From the NCBI GenBank assembly GCA_030407085.1, contig CM059584.1, positions 141,536,001-141,600,000 on the forward strand: a stretch of DNA of 64,000 nucleotides, written 5' to 3'. Positions 36,653 to 51,225 of the stretch are shown here, piece after piece. The stretch comes from Trichopria drosophilae. Lineage: Eukaryota; Arthropoda; Insecta; Hymenoptera; Diapriidae. The notes beneath the pieces are model-generated. The model was not told the origin of the DNA and ran no database searches. It saw only the letters and a list, made by a program, of their open reading frames with translations. Positions within the stretch are counted from its first letter, which is position 1, and each line of letters opens with the position of its first letter. Position numbers and translations under genes: made by a program.

Positions 36653-39600
36653 TAGGATTTTATATCAGTCACTTACACTGCCTTAGTAATCGTAAAAGAA
36701 TAATTTACTACTAAATACTAATAACAATTATAACATTTAAAAATATATGATAACAAAATATATTTTACAATAAATATTCAAAAATATTTAATCACAAAAA
36801 TAGATATTTAAGCTTAACGAATCGATAAAAGTAGTTAAATCTAACTATTTAATTGGCTATTGCAGTTTTACAAATTAATATAAATATCTTTATGACACTA
36901 ATTAGCCCTTGAAGTATTGGACCCTATGTTTAATGTTATCTATTACAATAGACATCTTCTAGACGAGAAATTACGAGTGGTTACAAAATACTCAAATGTA
37001 ATTAAGACCCTTGAAAGTGCAAGTTACATTTTAATTTCAAATTTATTACTGATACTCGAGAATTTTAATGCTCATTTTTAAGCTCTTTCCAGTGGAACAA
37101 TTCTATTAAATATTACTTCAACAATCCTTAGTACAAAATGAGTCAAATAACAAAATTTTAGTCTCGCAATCTCCCATGTTAAAGAAAATGGACAATGTAA
37201 CAAAAAAGGGACAGATTTCTATCAGGGATCCTTTGTTATCAGTTTATTTAATTCATAGAAAAAAAAAAAATTTATTTTCTACTGTCTTATCGACTGTCAT
37301 TTTCTGATTCTATTATTTGTAATAATGACGTGCAAATATATTCAATCAATGCGATTCTGTTTGTATCATTTAAATGTGCATCCAAATTAAATTAAATCAT
37401 TTTTAATATTATTCAGGTGTATTATAATACAAAAAATGAAAACTGTATTTTTCATTTTTGCATTACTAAGTTAGTTTTACAATTGAAAAGTCAATAATCA
37501 ATTAATTAAATTACACTAATTTAAAACAATTAATAATTTCATTAGATATTTAAAATAAATTTTAACGGTGGTGAGGATATAATTCTTCAAAATAATCATA
37601 TACCACATTCTTAATTAAATATCCATATAGTAATTTTAAGAGGACACAAATTTTTGTTAATTTGGAAATCAGAAGATTGAGGGCATAATTTTTTATTCCT
37701 TGATCGCTATTTTTCAAGGAATTCAGTTTAAATATAAAGTTATTTTATGATTAGATATAGAAGAGTACGAGGAACAAAGAACTTTTCCGCAATCTTCAAA
37801 ATGGTATAAATAAAAAAGAGTCTCTAACTCATATTAAGTATTGATTTCGCAACCATTTTTTGACAACAGTTTCTGAATATTTGTTATCAAATAGCAACCC
37901 AATGTCATTTAATGACAATGTAATATGTTGACAGCTGCACCAGATTTAATTTTAAATTCCATTAACAAGTTTGATTATTTTGTGGGTCATTACCTACTTA
38001 TTACCGACTTTAAATACAAACCGAGTAGTAAAGGTTATTAATGTACGGCACATTTGAATTAACTCATTACACCTGTCATAATAGACTTTCTTTTTTAACA
38101 CATCAGTAATTATACAAAATAATGAGAGTTACTCTAATGAAATTCTTCAATGATCTATCTCTTCTTGTCATATTAGAAACATTAGTCATCTTTTCCCATT
38201 AATTACTCTATAAGTTGTTCTAAACAAATACTATTTTCTACGTATAGTATAATTATTTGTGATTGTAATTACTCGCCAAAATAATTGCCTAAATATTCGC
38301 AAAATTCATCAGCAATATAGTAGTATTTTCGGAATTAATATAAATTTTTACAAATAAGCATACGATTGAAATCAAATCACATATTTAAAGCCCGATACTC
38401 CGACCCTAATAGATTTCTAATAGTTTCTCGTTCATTGCTCTTCAAATAAGTTTCATTATCAAATATCATAAGTATCTCACGTGGCGCCTGTCGATGGAAA
38501 TTTTTCTTGGCTTTCGATATTAGCTCAATATACTGAACAGTGAGCCTTGACTGATTAGAGTTGCATTAATTTTTCATTTTACACTAAATGTTTTTTAGTC
38601 TTCTCCTGTTTCGTGAGTCTTCAAGAATTAATATTTTAGTGTTTTCGAAAAATGTTCGCATCAACTTATACTACTTAAAATCTACATCATAGATTTAATC
38701 AGTAGATAAATTTTTATCTTGAATCGTATCTCTTTTAATGGACAAATTTTTTATATTTCAAATTTTCTTAAAACCGAAACGACGTGAAAAATATGATATT
38801 GTTTATATTTGCAAATCGCACAGTGTAATAATTTATCCAAATCAGTTTGAAAACACAATTTTAAACCATCTTAAAATATACAGATTTCATTACAGAAGAA
38901 AGCTTAACATTGTATATGGGTTTTAATTAGAATCTAATAGCATTTCTAGAATATTGTAGTTGCGGTGACACAGGAGCCACGTTAATAATGAATTTGCTAT
39001 TTAATATATTACAAAAAATCATACTCGTCTGACAATCGGTAGTAACGACTTACGATAACAACAGAAAGTTGGCCACGTTAACTTTCCGCTGACAGAAAGA
39101 ACACCTTACGTAATTGAGTTAATTGAGTTCTTTTTTTTTAGGACATTGAAAAAAAATAGATTCGATACTCGCAGGTGGTCTTCGTTTTCTGCTAAATCCA
39201 ATATTGTTCTGAAACAAAATAATTATTTTGACATATCATAATCAAATCTTAAAAAATTATCAATAGGTTATATTTTTTATAATTACTGCCTCAAGTTTCA
39301 TCTTCAAAATGAGAAAATGAAAATCTTATTTTTTGCTGACAAAAAGTGATTTTCTTATCGAATGTCATTTTGCTCGTTAACATGAATTTTACTAACGAAA
39401 ATATTAAACGTCAGATTATTTAATTTTTAAAATTGTAAGTATCCTAGAAAACATTAATTTCTCGGTTTTCTTACTTTCAGTAGAAGTATTTTAAGAACAT
39501 TTTACTAATATTTTGTATATTTTATAAAATTGTAAAAATGGACAAAATAAGCTTGATGAAAGAAACAAATTTCAAAGAAAGTGATAAAATTCGATTAACG

Positions 39601-42600
39601 TAATCCGTACCCAAACACAAATCAATTAAAATGGACTCGACAATTTGACGTTTATATGTCATACGTGTCATTATCACTGTCAAAAAAATTGAATTGTCAC
39701 GAAATGTCACTTTAATAGACTGATAATATTCGACATTTCGGGACAAAATTTTACCTAAATTAATATACATTTCAATTCAACATCTCAAAAAATCTCTAAA
39801 TTAACGGAGATTAAATATTGAAACATATTTGTACTGTACTTGTAATTGATTACACCACAAATTAAGAACAAAATTGTCAAATATAAGCTGGAAATATCTT
39901 AATTTTTCCAAAAACTATTTAGCCAAAGTTGAACTTTACGAAAATAGTCGTTTCCGGCATTTTACGCTCATTTCACTAGGAATATCTTTAATTGCTCAGG
40001 GATTTACTTAATCTTACTAAGAAACAAGGAAATACATTAACAATCATCAATAAATAAATTAAATCAATAGAAATAGTTATCATAACTAACACGTCATCTT
40101 CCAGTCAACTGTCTTATTTAAAATAAGCTTGAAAACGGTTATTTAAATAAGTCAATTGATTACATAACATTTAATAATTATAATAACTATTACATTTTTA
40201 AAGAATACTATTCCATATATTTGCGAGAACAATGATTAGCTCTCGACTAAAAACAGTTTTAATTGTGTGTTCATATCGTTACATGACCGAATAAAATTGG
40301 TATTTAAAATTTCTTAAATATTTAGATGAATAATTAATTCTTGTGAGATGGTTAATTTATATATTTATTCATATAATAATAATGCATATTTTTGTGATTA
40401 AGCAATATTACTACGATAAACCATACATTTTCTCATTTTTATTATTTAAAATATTAAACTTGAATAAATTTGACAGATCTGCTAATATCCTCACTGGTTG
40501 TTAAAACAGTTTAATGTACGAATTGTTTTGACCCGTATCGTTCAGAAGACTTAACAAAATGATTCCAAAATATTTTAAATTACCTGTATAAAACTTTTGA
40601 TGTAAAATTCCATAGTTTATATATAAAATTGATTAGTTGAAATATGATCAATTATGTTACTAAACTAAGTAACATTCCAGTCCAATTCATGAAACCATCT
40701 CAATTTCAAAAGGTTCGTAACGTAACTTGAAAAGTCAAACCGAAAGGATTAAAATATGGTTATTACCCTTAAGATTGAGCAGATTACCCTAAACGTTTTA
40801 CGATGCGTGACCATTTTCCGGGCCATACCTCCTTATCAAAAGTTGCCATCCAAACAAAATAAAGGACACAGGAATAGGGACAAAGGGTTTTATGTACAGA
40901 TCAGGTATAGCAGAAAGTTTAGAAAAACAAGTCCCAACTTTCCTCCCTCATCATTTACGGGAAATCTTTACGGTAAAACTAGATTATCGTAATTTCCTGA
41001 CAGGTAGTAAAATCTGTTACATAATTTAAATTTACTAGGATGTATCCCCATATGAGAGTAATAAATACAATACAAAATTTAAATTTACAACATTGGTAGA
41101 ATTACATAGAACTGACAAATTAGATTGTTTGTTTAAATGAACACATTGAGTTATATTAAATCTATTCTTAACACTAGAGTAGACTTAAGTTTATAGGATT
41201 AAGAATATTTTAATATCCACTGCAAAAAGAGTGTTTTAAAAATTCCTAAGTCTGGAATACAATAAACTCATTTTAAATTCTTAAACTCCCAACTCAAGAC
41301 AAGATCTTCTACCTTTTAGTATATTTCTGCAAGGAATTTGTTTTAAAAAACCATTTCAGGTAGCAAAATGGATTTACGGAACTTTGAAGTTTTATAAACG
41401 CGTTACAAACAAGGTACTTCGTACTAACGTCGAAATTGAACTTTTTCAATTGTGCGATTTTTTAATTTATGTAATTTGATTAGGTAGTATTAGGAAAAGT
41501 TAAGAGCATAGAAAAGTAATTTTGAAAATATTTAGATTAGTAAATAGTTGTTTATTTTTCATTTTTAGAAACGCAATAAAACAATGAAACATTTTTTTAT
41601 TAATTTCTATAATTTTACATACCTTACCACTATTTTATAAAAAGATATAACAAAATATTAATTAAATAAGTTAGATTTTTACTTTTCTCATTAACATTAC
41701 TTTAGATAACTAGTATTACATGTTCTTTTGCTCGCGACATAGTATATAAATAAAAATATTCCCTTGTACAATACTATGAACAATTGAGAATTGAGTTTGA
41801 TTTATAAATATTTAAGTTTCATCAAATTCTCCAGGCAATTCCGTACAGACGTACATTGAAGTTTCAAGAAGTTTGCATAGAATTTTAAAATATTAACATC
41901 AGTCACCATGTTTTGCATTCTTTTTGCACTTTTAGAATTGTGCTCGGAGCATAAGTTCCTCGTATTTATCAATAAAAGTAGAAGTAAGAAACATGTTGGT
42001 GTTTGACATTATCGGAATACCGGTGGAATTAAATCGGTAAGAAATTTTAACATTTCAATATTTGTGACATACATTTATCTTTTAAATGATTCTATAAATA
42101 CTACCTATAAATAATTTATTAAAATACTGAATTAAAAAATTGTCATGATAACTATTTTTTGTCAACATTTTTCTTTAAACAGAAATGTACTGCTATCAAA
42201 TGGGTGATGTATTTCAATTCAAAGAAGTCTTCTTTATTCTAAATAAATCGGTTTTCCAGTATAAGGAAAGATCTTTTTTAAGGATTAGATGACATTGAAC
42301 TTGAGACGAATACTTGAGGCGAGATACTTTGAAAACAATTTTGGTAAAAGACGTGGTACTCTTCTATAACATTATTGTCTTACTTAGATCCTGATCCTGA
42401 CCTCGTATAAATATGTCGATTATCTAGACTTTGGTTTGGACTTGACGTTGAAACTTGTCTTTCATATCACGTGAAAATAAACTCACTATCGTAGTATTGA
42501 CGTGTATATTGGTTTACTAATGTTATTTCAATGTTGCGCAATATGGCAGAGAAATAACTTTGAGCTTCCCGAGGGCTTTAAATGTTATTTTAGATATTAT

Positions 42601-45340
42601 TTTGTCACCGATATCCTGTTTTTGATGCTGCTATTTAATACGCATGTATCAATACACATTTTTTTTATGTATTCCGAAAACTACTCATTCCTTGGCTAAA
42701 ATTACTGAAATCGTCTACAAATGTAAAAAAGACAGAACTGAAAAAATTATTGGTTTAATGAAATGAAATTGATTAAGAGTTAATGCGTTTCTTTTTAAAA
42801 GAATTAGAAATTAGAATCTTCTTAGATTAATCTGAAAATTATGAAAGAATGATCATTATTTTATTTTGCTATGACTATAGCTGTAACTTTTTTATTTTGG
42901 TAAAGATTCTTTGTACTACGATGTCATTCAGTGAATGTCTTAGATTTTAACACGGTGAGAGACTTTAGTTTACAGTTAAATGTAGTGAAAGTCTTAGTTA
43001 AAATGTTTATATTTAATACTAAAATATTATTTTTTACTAAGCAATACTAAATTTGGTCTTAAAATTTGATATTAATTATCTCGGTTTTCGCTTAAATATA
43101 AACAATTCTAATCTGTAAAATAAAAATGTTTTTTTAATAATACTATGAATAATTTCAATTTTTGGAATAGGTTTTAATAGGTTGATTGTTCTAAAAGCTT
43201 TTAGGGATCAAATTTTTAGTTTTTCATGGACCTTCATAAATCCAAGAGGTATTATATGAAGTTCAAATATTAAAAATCTAAAAAAATAACCAATAACCAT
43301 TTTAGAATACAAATTGCAGAATAATCACCAACCTCACAAGTGGCATGTCTCTATGATTTTTAGTCTTAGAATTAGTTCGACCTTTCTTGAGAGTTTGAAT
43401 GGCATTGAACAAAAACGATTTTTATTTAGAAATTTTCTTAATTTGTTTTTGACGAGAGAAAAAAAAACAATCGTTACAAGCCCATCTGAAAGAAATTCTG
43501 AAATGTTTTAAAAAGAAGTATATTTACATGGTGTTAAACGATAATAAAAAATAAATACTTGAATATTCTGAAGTTAAATCAGAGTAAAAATTAATGGAAC
43601 AGACTAATATAATTTCTTCGAATATTACAGAATCCAATTAAAGATAAATAAAAAATTGTGGTTAATTAACTTAAAACACGTCATTATTGTTATCTACAAA
43701 CATTTATCATTCGGGGCAGGTGACATAACCTTAAAGTATTATACGTGTCACAAATATTGATTGTTTTTATAAGATATAATAATATATGCTCTTAACATAA
43801 TCATTGTCACAAACTTAGACTAAATTCCCTTTCAATCATTTTAGAGAATTCACTTTAAATTTTTAATAAAACGCAGTCAGCGGTCACAAGTACGTAATTA
43901 ATTCGACATAAAAATGTTCTTTTAACCAGATGTATTTATATAGTTTCCACAATTTGTGTTTTCTTAAAAATTGGAACACTTAGAAAGAGTTAATCCGCCA
44001 CATTAGATTAACTACAACATTCCCTCCCAATATTATCCCAGTCTTGTGCAACCTTCTGTAATCCCCCTCCTCCAATATTAACCGAGAGGAGGCGAAATGT
44101 TTCCACCAGTGTCCATATACAATTTGAGAATGCGCATGAGTCAAGCACATGCGCAGAACATACTTGTATGCTCATGTCCAAGTGCGTATGCGTGACAAGA
44201 CCAATGGTGGGGAACAGCTGTAGAGAGGAAATCCTAATACATATTGGGATGGATTACTGTACTAAATATATTGTAATCACCATTTTGAATTTTTTAAATG
44301 CTACTAGATATGTGCAACCAACATACTGAAAGATCCGTACTAAGTTCTTATAAATATTCTTTACAGGCATTTTCGAATCGCTGATCTTACATTATTAAAT
44401 TAGGACTAGAGTTACTATTAAATTAATACGAATAGTAAATAATTTACTCCTAAATAAAACTAAAGATGTCAATATTCAAAGAAAAACATTCAGCAGTTTA
44501 GAAATTATTTTGTTAAATTGTGACTAATGTTATACATGTCATGACAGTCTCAAAACATACAAATGTATCGGTAATTTCACGGTCTACCAAAATTAATGTT
44601 AACAATTTTACATTACACCAGTAATGTAAACAAATTTAATTAATTTTTAGCGATATTTTGAAAATTAAAAAAGGCGTCTTAATGTTTAAAAATCAAAAAC
44701 ATTATTCCATTTAACGAAAAATTATTGTAAGTCATATTTTTTAAGAATTAACAATGGTATCTTATTAGCGAATACATAAAGGGAAAATAGTAGTTCAGCA
44801 ATTAAAAAAAAAAGCACTTAATAATGAAAAGTAGTTAACTAAACTTTGAATTAAATGAGACAAGTGTATATCGATCGATAAACCATTCCACGCATTTTAG
44901 ATATGCAACTCGAAAATTGCTTATATAAAATGGGTTTAAATGACACTATTAACCATAACACTACTACTAATTACTGCAATATAATAATTAAAGTAAGTGT
45001 CGATTCTTCGTTGTAAATTATTCATTGAATGATTATGATCAAACCTTACCTCATATACGTATAATCTCTGTAAACGTAAACATAATAAAAATGTAATCGA
45101 TACTGGGTTTACAATTTTGAGTTATAAAAGCAACAATCTGTCAACTGTGCGTTTACATGTTTATTTTTCTCTTTCTACATGTTACCACTTTTTCCACGAT
45201 ATGCATAATCGATTTCTCTTTTTTTTCTCTATGTAGATTGTTCTTTAATTTTATCGAAATATAATGTTCATTTTTGTTCATCCATCTCACTTCAACAATA
45301 AATACAAGCATTTAAAGCTGTAAATCGTAAGATGTAAACA
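36653..45340. other. Gene desert, very AT-rich
   Basis: About 8.7 kb contains no frame above 82 codons and no recognisable repeat boundary. A tight group of five TGTCA words lies at about 39,655-39,715. A slightly less AT-rich patch lies near 44,030-44,230 (ggaggcgaaatgtttccacc and gcgcatgagtcaagcacatgcgc). Confidence 0.6.
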
Positions 45341-45810
45341 TAAAGCTACATTGTACTGGCAACAATGTTCGCATAAGGCGCGAGGTAAACAATGCTCTTT
45401 TAAACGCGTCGATCTTATTCCAATAAAGCGAGAATAAAAACGCCTATCTTTCAAAAATGTATGCGGAAAGTACTCGGAAAATTGAGAAAATATGCAGGGA
45501 ATGGTTTCCGGTCCAAAAAAAAATGCTGAATTGAATACCGAAGAGAATAATTGTAAATACGTCACTATTTCGTGAAATTTCAAAGAGCATAGGTGAAAAT
45601 GGGTCTCGCGTATACCGTTTTGTCGGACAAAGAAAAAAAAACGCGGACGCGTTTAAACTTCCCTCGGAGAATCGTTCTTCGATATCGATTCTTACACGGT
45701 CAAGACCGAATTTGTAACAATGGGAAACTAACAAAAGCGACCCAGGACGAAAGGTCGAGTCCGAAAAAGAGGGACAACTAGCGATTCGCAATCCGAAATA
45801 GGTCCTAGGA
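45340..45810. other. CpG-richer patch, unidentified
   Basis: The segment has several cgcg, cgcgtcg and tcgat words and overlapping frames on both strands (minus 98 and 115 codons, plus 62 codons) that cannot all be real and match nothing known. It may be a distal regulatory element or an old insertion. It lies about 10 kb upstream of the Myc coding exon. Confidence 0.25.
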
Positions 45811-47199
45811 TTACAGAAAACTATACAATAGAATTATTGCTCATTGAATAACAATTTATACCGATCCTGGTAAAGTACCTTTTGGTGTTGTTCCACTAAT
45901 GAAATGTACTTTCATGGTTAATTTTTGTTTTGCGCTACTGCCTTATATTGTCTAACGAAGCGCCACGACGGTGTTGTGATTTTACCTCAGCGCCATGATG
46001 CTGCGATGAAAACAAAAGATGATTTCATTTGTTGTTGAAAAAACAAAAATAATTTTTGTTTTCACATCTTATTCGCAGAAAGAAATAAAAAAAAACTTTT
46101 TTTTTTATCTGGATACAAAGAAAATTACAATTTTTCTAAAAACGATTATCAAAATTGTTTCAACAAACAAAAAATTGTAACAACCGTATGGATTAACCAT
46201 AAAAAATGTTTTTTACAGATTTGTTTCTAGACGCTTATGATCTTTTCAAGACAAAAATGTCAAATGGTTCTGAAATATAATTTCTGGTATTTCTACACAT
46301 TTTTAGAAAGCACCTGACATATTTGTCTGCTTTGTTCGAATGTATTTCATTTATCTTCCATTATTTTTTATAATGCGTAAAACATTTATTGACACTGTTT
46401 GAACTTACTTGAAAAATATTGACTTCAAAATTATACGATAAATGTAACGCAAATTTTATTTCCCAGGTATATTTACTTTGTAGTCCGCCGTTTCGGTGTT
46501 TAGTAATAACCTGGTGAAAAGGGTGAAGGAGAAGGGAAAGATGAAATAACGTGTATTATTCATTATAACGATAATAAATTAGATACAATTTGGCAACCGC
46601 CGAAATCAGATCTCGTTTTGACTAAAGCACCTTGCTGTATCTCGCAAATTACAAATATAACTAGTCCGCTTAATTGTCGGTTGGATTGTTTTTTTAATTG
46701 ATTTACAATTTAAACAAAGGAGGGAATCTTCGCACAGGCTGAAATAGAGCCTTAAAAATCGGCAAATATCTATAAACAGATGCTTTACTATCAACTTTGC
46801 ATGTTCTTTATGGAAACAAATGACAAAACACCAATAATACAAATAATACATGTACATCTGTTATTTGCTTTTAGTTTTTTTAATGATGTTTATTTCAAGA
46901 CAACCATTAAAATAAAAAGATGGAACCTTCTAGAAACAATGAATTTTTCACTTATTTTCAAAATATTTAGATGAATTTGATTTGATTTGACGATTGATTA
47001 CAATTTTTGTCGAAAATGAATTTTTTAAGGAAACATTTTCAAAGATGGTAAATTCATATTTTCTAATTCCAACAACTAATTACACATGAATTTAAAAACT
47101 AAAAACATTGCCATCATATTGGAAACTGCATTTTCAATTCCTGAAATATTAATTTATATATAAAAAACGCAATAAAATACAAATCTCAAAGGACGTTTA
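45811..47199. other. AT-rich intergenic sequence, no gene seen
   Basis: Only chance frames occur here. Nothing else is recognised. Confidence 0.6.
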
Positions 47200-49901
47200 G
47201 ACCTTAGCTTTAACAAAGAATTTTTCGATTTTTTCCATTCGACATTTTAAAAAATAACTAGAAAAGTGATTTTTCACTTCAAGGCACTTCCAGAGTTTGA
47301 ATTCTTAATGAGCAACTCGAAAAATCTTTAGCAACTAAATTAAATCTGAAGTACCAGAAAACAGCCAGAAGATATTATAATGTTTTTGTTTTTTTACATA
47401 TTTTTGTATTTCCTTCATTTCTATTCACTGATTTAGTAGAAAATTTCATTTTTTGAACGAAAAACCTTTTCTTGATCATCAACGCGAAAAATGTTAGGAA
47501 CTCAAAACAGAAGCATCTAAATTACAATAAACAGCTAGGAATTATTCAATGTATTTGTTTGCGCGTACAAGCTCACGACAGATTTTTTTCTTTTTTAATT
47601 CCTTTGGTTCTATTTGCTGAAAACTTCCTAACTAAATATAACAACAAATTCAGTAGTTCACTTTCCTAATATTAAACGATTTGGACTCTCAAATGTTAAA
47701 CATCTATTTAATAATAGAAAAATTGAACATCTTACCTCTGAAACATCTAGAAATACAGCAAGTATATTGTTTCAAAATATTCTAAAATTCGAAAACGCTC
47801 TTGAAAATAGCTACTGTTCGTGCGTGTAGAAACAAATGACTTCCTACTCTTGCGCGGGGAACAAATCAGTTAACAGGTACTGTAAAGATCAATAACTTAT
47901 AATTCTTTTGCCATCGTGTGCAGTGTTCCAAAAGGTCAGCAACTGGACATTCAGAATTCGTTTTTTTACTGATGACTTCCCAAGCGAATATACCATCAAT
48001 GTAAGTAGAACATTTCGTTTCTTAAACGTTAAACATTTGTTTAATAATAGTGAAATATCGAAAAGTAAAATTAAACATCGTATCTTCGAAACATCTAGAA
48101 AAACATAACAACATTTTTTTTCTAAAAACTCAAAAATTCGAAAACGCTCTTGAACACTCGCGGTGGTTTCGTGCGTGAAAAACAAATAACTTCCTACCCT
48201 TGTGCATACAAAAATTTGTTATTGAATATTGTAAAGATTAATAACGTTATTAAGGAAAATTACTTTTTTTTTGCATTAATTTCGTTATTAACAATTGAAA
48301 TATTTAAGAACTCGAGAAAATTGACTTATTGTTCAATATTATAATGAATTTTCTGTCATGTACGGATCAATCGGCAATTCGAAAAATGTTCAGAAACAAC
48401 ATTTCATTAAATAAAAAAAATCTAAACTATCATAAATGAATAACTAAATATTCAATGTTTTTTCTTCATATTTTGTTATTTTTTATTTTCTTTCTTTCTA
48501 TTTAATGATTCAGTAGAAAATTTCGTTTCTTGTACGTGAATCATTTTCTTGATCAGCATCTCGAAAAATGTTAACAATAAAACATTGCCGAAAAAAATTG
48601 AATTTCGCATCTGCGAAAGCTCCGAATAAAATACAAAATTATTTGTAAAATATATTAAAATATGTGAACGCACATGAAACTCGTGATAATTTCGTGCGTG
48701 AAATAAAAATGTCTTCCTATCTTTGCGCGGGAAACATATTTGTTAATAGATACTGAAAAGTTTAATATTGCTATATTAACTAACATTTTTTTATTTAATA
48801 TCGTTCTTAACTAGATAAGATATTTAAGTACTTGAAAAACGAGACTTTTTTAATCTTTGCAGAGATTTTTCTGTCACGTTCAGAATTTAGATTATTGATC
48901 AGCAACTTTGTTAGAAAATAAATTTCAGCAAAACAGAAACATCTAAACTACAAAAAATCGCCGGAAGATATTCAATGTTTGTGTTTACGCGTTCAAGGTC
49001 ACGATAGATTTTTCTTTTTTATTTCATTTTGCTCTATTTTCTGAAGAGTACTGAATATATCAACAAATTCATTAGACAAAATCGTTGCTTGAACATTTTT
49101 TTTAATAGTAGAAAACTGCCGAAAAGAAACATTGAACATATTTTCGAAACATCTAGAAACACAGTAAGAATTTTCTTTCAAAATATTCTAAAATTTGAAA
49201 ATGATCTTGAAAACTCGCTATCGTTTCGTGCGTGAAAAAACAAATGACTTCCTACCCTTACGCGGAAAACAAATTTGTAAATAGATATACTGTAAAGTTT
49301 AATAATGCTATTATATATAGATTTTTTTCTGCTTTAATATTAGTATTAGCTACATTAATTTAAGTACTTCGAAAAAGTAACTTATTTTTCCATATTTACA
49401 ATGATTTTTCTGTCACGTACAGTGTTCATATATATATCAGCAACTCGAAAAAAGTTCATGATCTAAATTTCATCAAAACAGAAACACCTAAGTTATCATA
49501 AATGAATCAGGAAATATTCAATGTTTTTGTTTGTGCGTTCAAGGTTATTACATATTTTTTATCTCCTTTCATTCTATTTACCGATTCAACGAGAAAACTG
49601 CTTAGAAGAATAATTGAACATCGAATCTTCGAAACATTTAGAACAACATATCAACATTTTCTTTCTAAAAATTCAAAAATAAAACCTAAATATACCAACA
49701 AATTCAGTAATTCGGTTTCCTAATAATAAAAAATTTCATTTGAGAAACGTAAAAACATTACTAACGCATTAGTAATCTTTCAAAATATTCTAAAATTCGA
49801 AAAACCTTTGAGAAATTGTTATTTTCTATAATCGCCGGTGGAAAAAATGTCCCTACCCTTGACCCAGAAACAAATTTACCAATAGAAATGGGGAAGTTTA
49901 A

Positions 49902-50698
49902 CCCATTATTGCCCAAATGTACAGAAAGTTTACTGCAATTTGAACGGTTATTTTCAATATGAATTAAATTTCTCAAAAAATAAAACCCATCAGATTCTAC
50001 CATTTTCAAGGCCGCTCTTTGGAATGGTGGTAAGACATTTTTAAAAAAATTCAAATTTATATGATTTTGACATATATAGTAAAAAAAATGATTTTGTAGG
50101 ACACATTTTTTACAAAAATCGAGTTTTCGATACAATATCTTGCTTTGATATATTTGAAATTTTTGATATAAGATTCAAAATGGCCACTGCATTTATAAAT
50201 TCCTTTTCAAAATTTAACCATTTTTTTTCTTGAAAACTATGGACTTTAAAGAAAATTTTTATTATTGAAAAATTTGAAAAATTGAAATGTTGAAAAATTT
50301 GAAAAATTTTAAAAATTGAAACGTTGAAAAATTTGAAAAATTGAAATGTTGAAAAATTTGAAAATTGAAATGTTGAAAAATTTGAAAAATATATTGTTAA
50401 AATTTTTTTTTTATTTTTTATTAATTTTTTATTTTTTGAAAATTCGAAAAATCGAAATTTTTAAAAAAGTCGTCCAAAAAGTCTGAAAAAATTTGAGAGT
50501 ATTCTTTGACCAATTCGAAGACATTTTTGTTCTAAGGAAATTTTTTCTAAAGTCTACAGTTTTCAAGAAAAAAAATACTAGTCGTGAAATCTAGAAAAGT
50601 TTAATAATTTTTTTGCTGGATAATTTGAACTTGGATTTTCATATGAAATGTTTGATTGAAATTTAAGTGAACAAAGTGTCCTTCTTGACGTTAATGGG
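49902..50698. mobile_element. TTAA-flanked piggyBac-type non-autonomous element
   Basis: TTAA at 49898-49901 is followed by CCCATTA. At the other end TAATGGG is followed by TTAA at 50699-50702. TTAA duplication with CCC/GGG ends is the piggyBac signature. An inner inverted repeat of about 37 bp (around 50,226-50,263 and 50,540-50,577, core CTTGAAAACT) flanks a low-complexity 'gaaaaatttgaaaa' tract. No frame encodes a transposase. The terminal repeat is only about 7 bp, and the flanking satellite copy seems to have lost about 100 bp, so the call is moderate. Confidence 0.5.
50255..50395 (+). repeat. Short-period tandem repeat
   Basis: Units of the form 'gaaatgttgaaaaatttgaa' repeat about five times with small length changes. 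The tract lies inside the TTAA-flanked element between its inner inverted repeats. Confidence 0.6.
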
Positions 50699-51140
50699 TT
50701 AAGCAAAAATGTCTCTTTGGATCAAATATTGAAGCAAGTAGGAAATATTTAATGTTTATTTGTTTGTGTGTTCAAGGTCAAGACAGCTTATTTCTTTTTT
50801 TGTTTCCTTTCATCTCTAAATAAACCAAGAAATACAGGCATTTTTGTAATATTCGAATTTCATTTGAGAAATGTTGAACATTTTCTTAACAATACAATAC
50901 TGCGAAAAAATATCTACGAAATATCTTTATAAAACGCGTCAATAACATTCTAAAATTTGGAAACGCCCTTGGCCACTGGGCATTGTTTCGGTGGGTGAAA
51001 AAAAAGTTTTCCCACCCTTGCGGGAGAAAATGTGCCAATTGATAGCGAGAACATAACGGATCAGAGAATTTTCGCAAGCGACAATCGCAGTGTACGCTTA
51101 AGAAAAGCGGGAGGCGGAAGGAAGAAGAAACGAGGACGGA

Positions 51141-51173
51141 AAAAAGAGAGAAAGAGAGAGAGAAAGAGAGAGG
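51141..51173 (+). repeat. GA-rich microsatellite
   Basis: An 'aagagagaaagagagagaga' type tract lies at the left edge of the GC-rich island. GA tracts bind GAGA-type factors in insects and are common at insect promoters. Confidence 0.6.
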
Positions 51174-51205
51174 AGTAGACTAGACATCGTAGGTCGTCCG
51201 CACGG

Positions 51206-51225
51206 GCGGCGGCGGCGGCGGCGGC
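51206..51225 (+). repeat. CGG microsatellite
   Basis: A run of about six to seven GCG/CGG units lies within the GC-rich island upstream of the Myc exon. Confidence 0.7.

Larger units (their letters stand above)
47200..51050 (+). repeat. Satellite-like array, period about 520-550 bp
   Basis: Three modules recur in the same order: 'cagaaacatctaaa...gatattcaatgtttttgttt', 'aaaatattctaaaattcgaaaacgc' and 'ttcgtgcgtgaaaaacaaatgacttcctaccc'. The word attcaatg falls at 47544, 48450, 48970 and 49516 (attaatg-like near 50,747). The word cgtgcgtg falls at 47819, 48170, 48693 and 49227, with diverged forms near 49,830 and 50,990. Intact spacings are about 520-546 bp. Copies are diverged and some are shortened. 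The last copy is interrupted by a TTAA-flanked insertion, and the array ends where the GC-rich island begins. Confidence 0.7.

Noticed and set aside
47200..51050. CRISPR-like array
   Set aside because: The repeats are long, diverged and without uniform short spacers, and the genome is eukaryotic.
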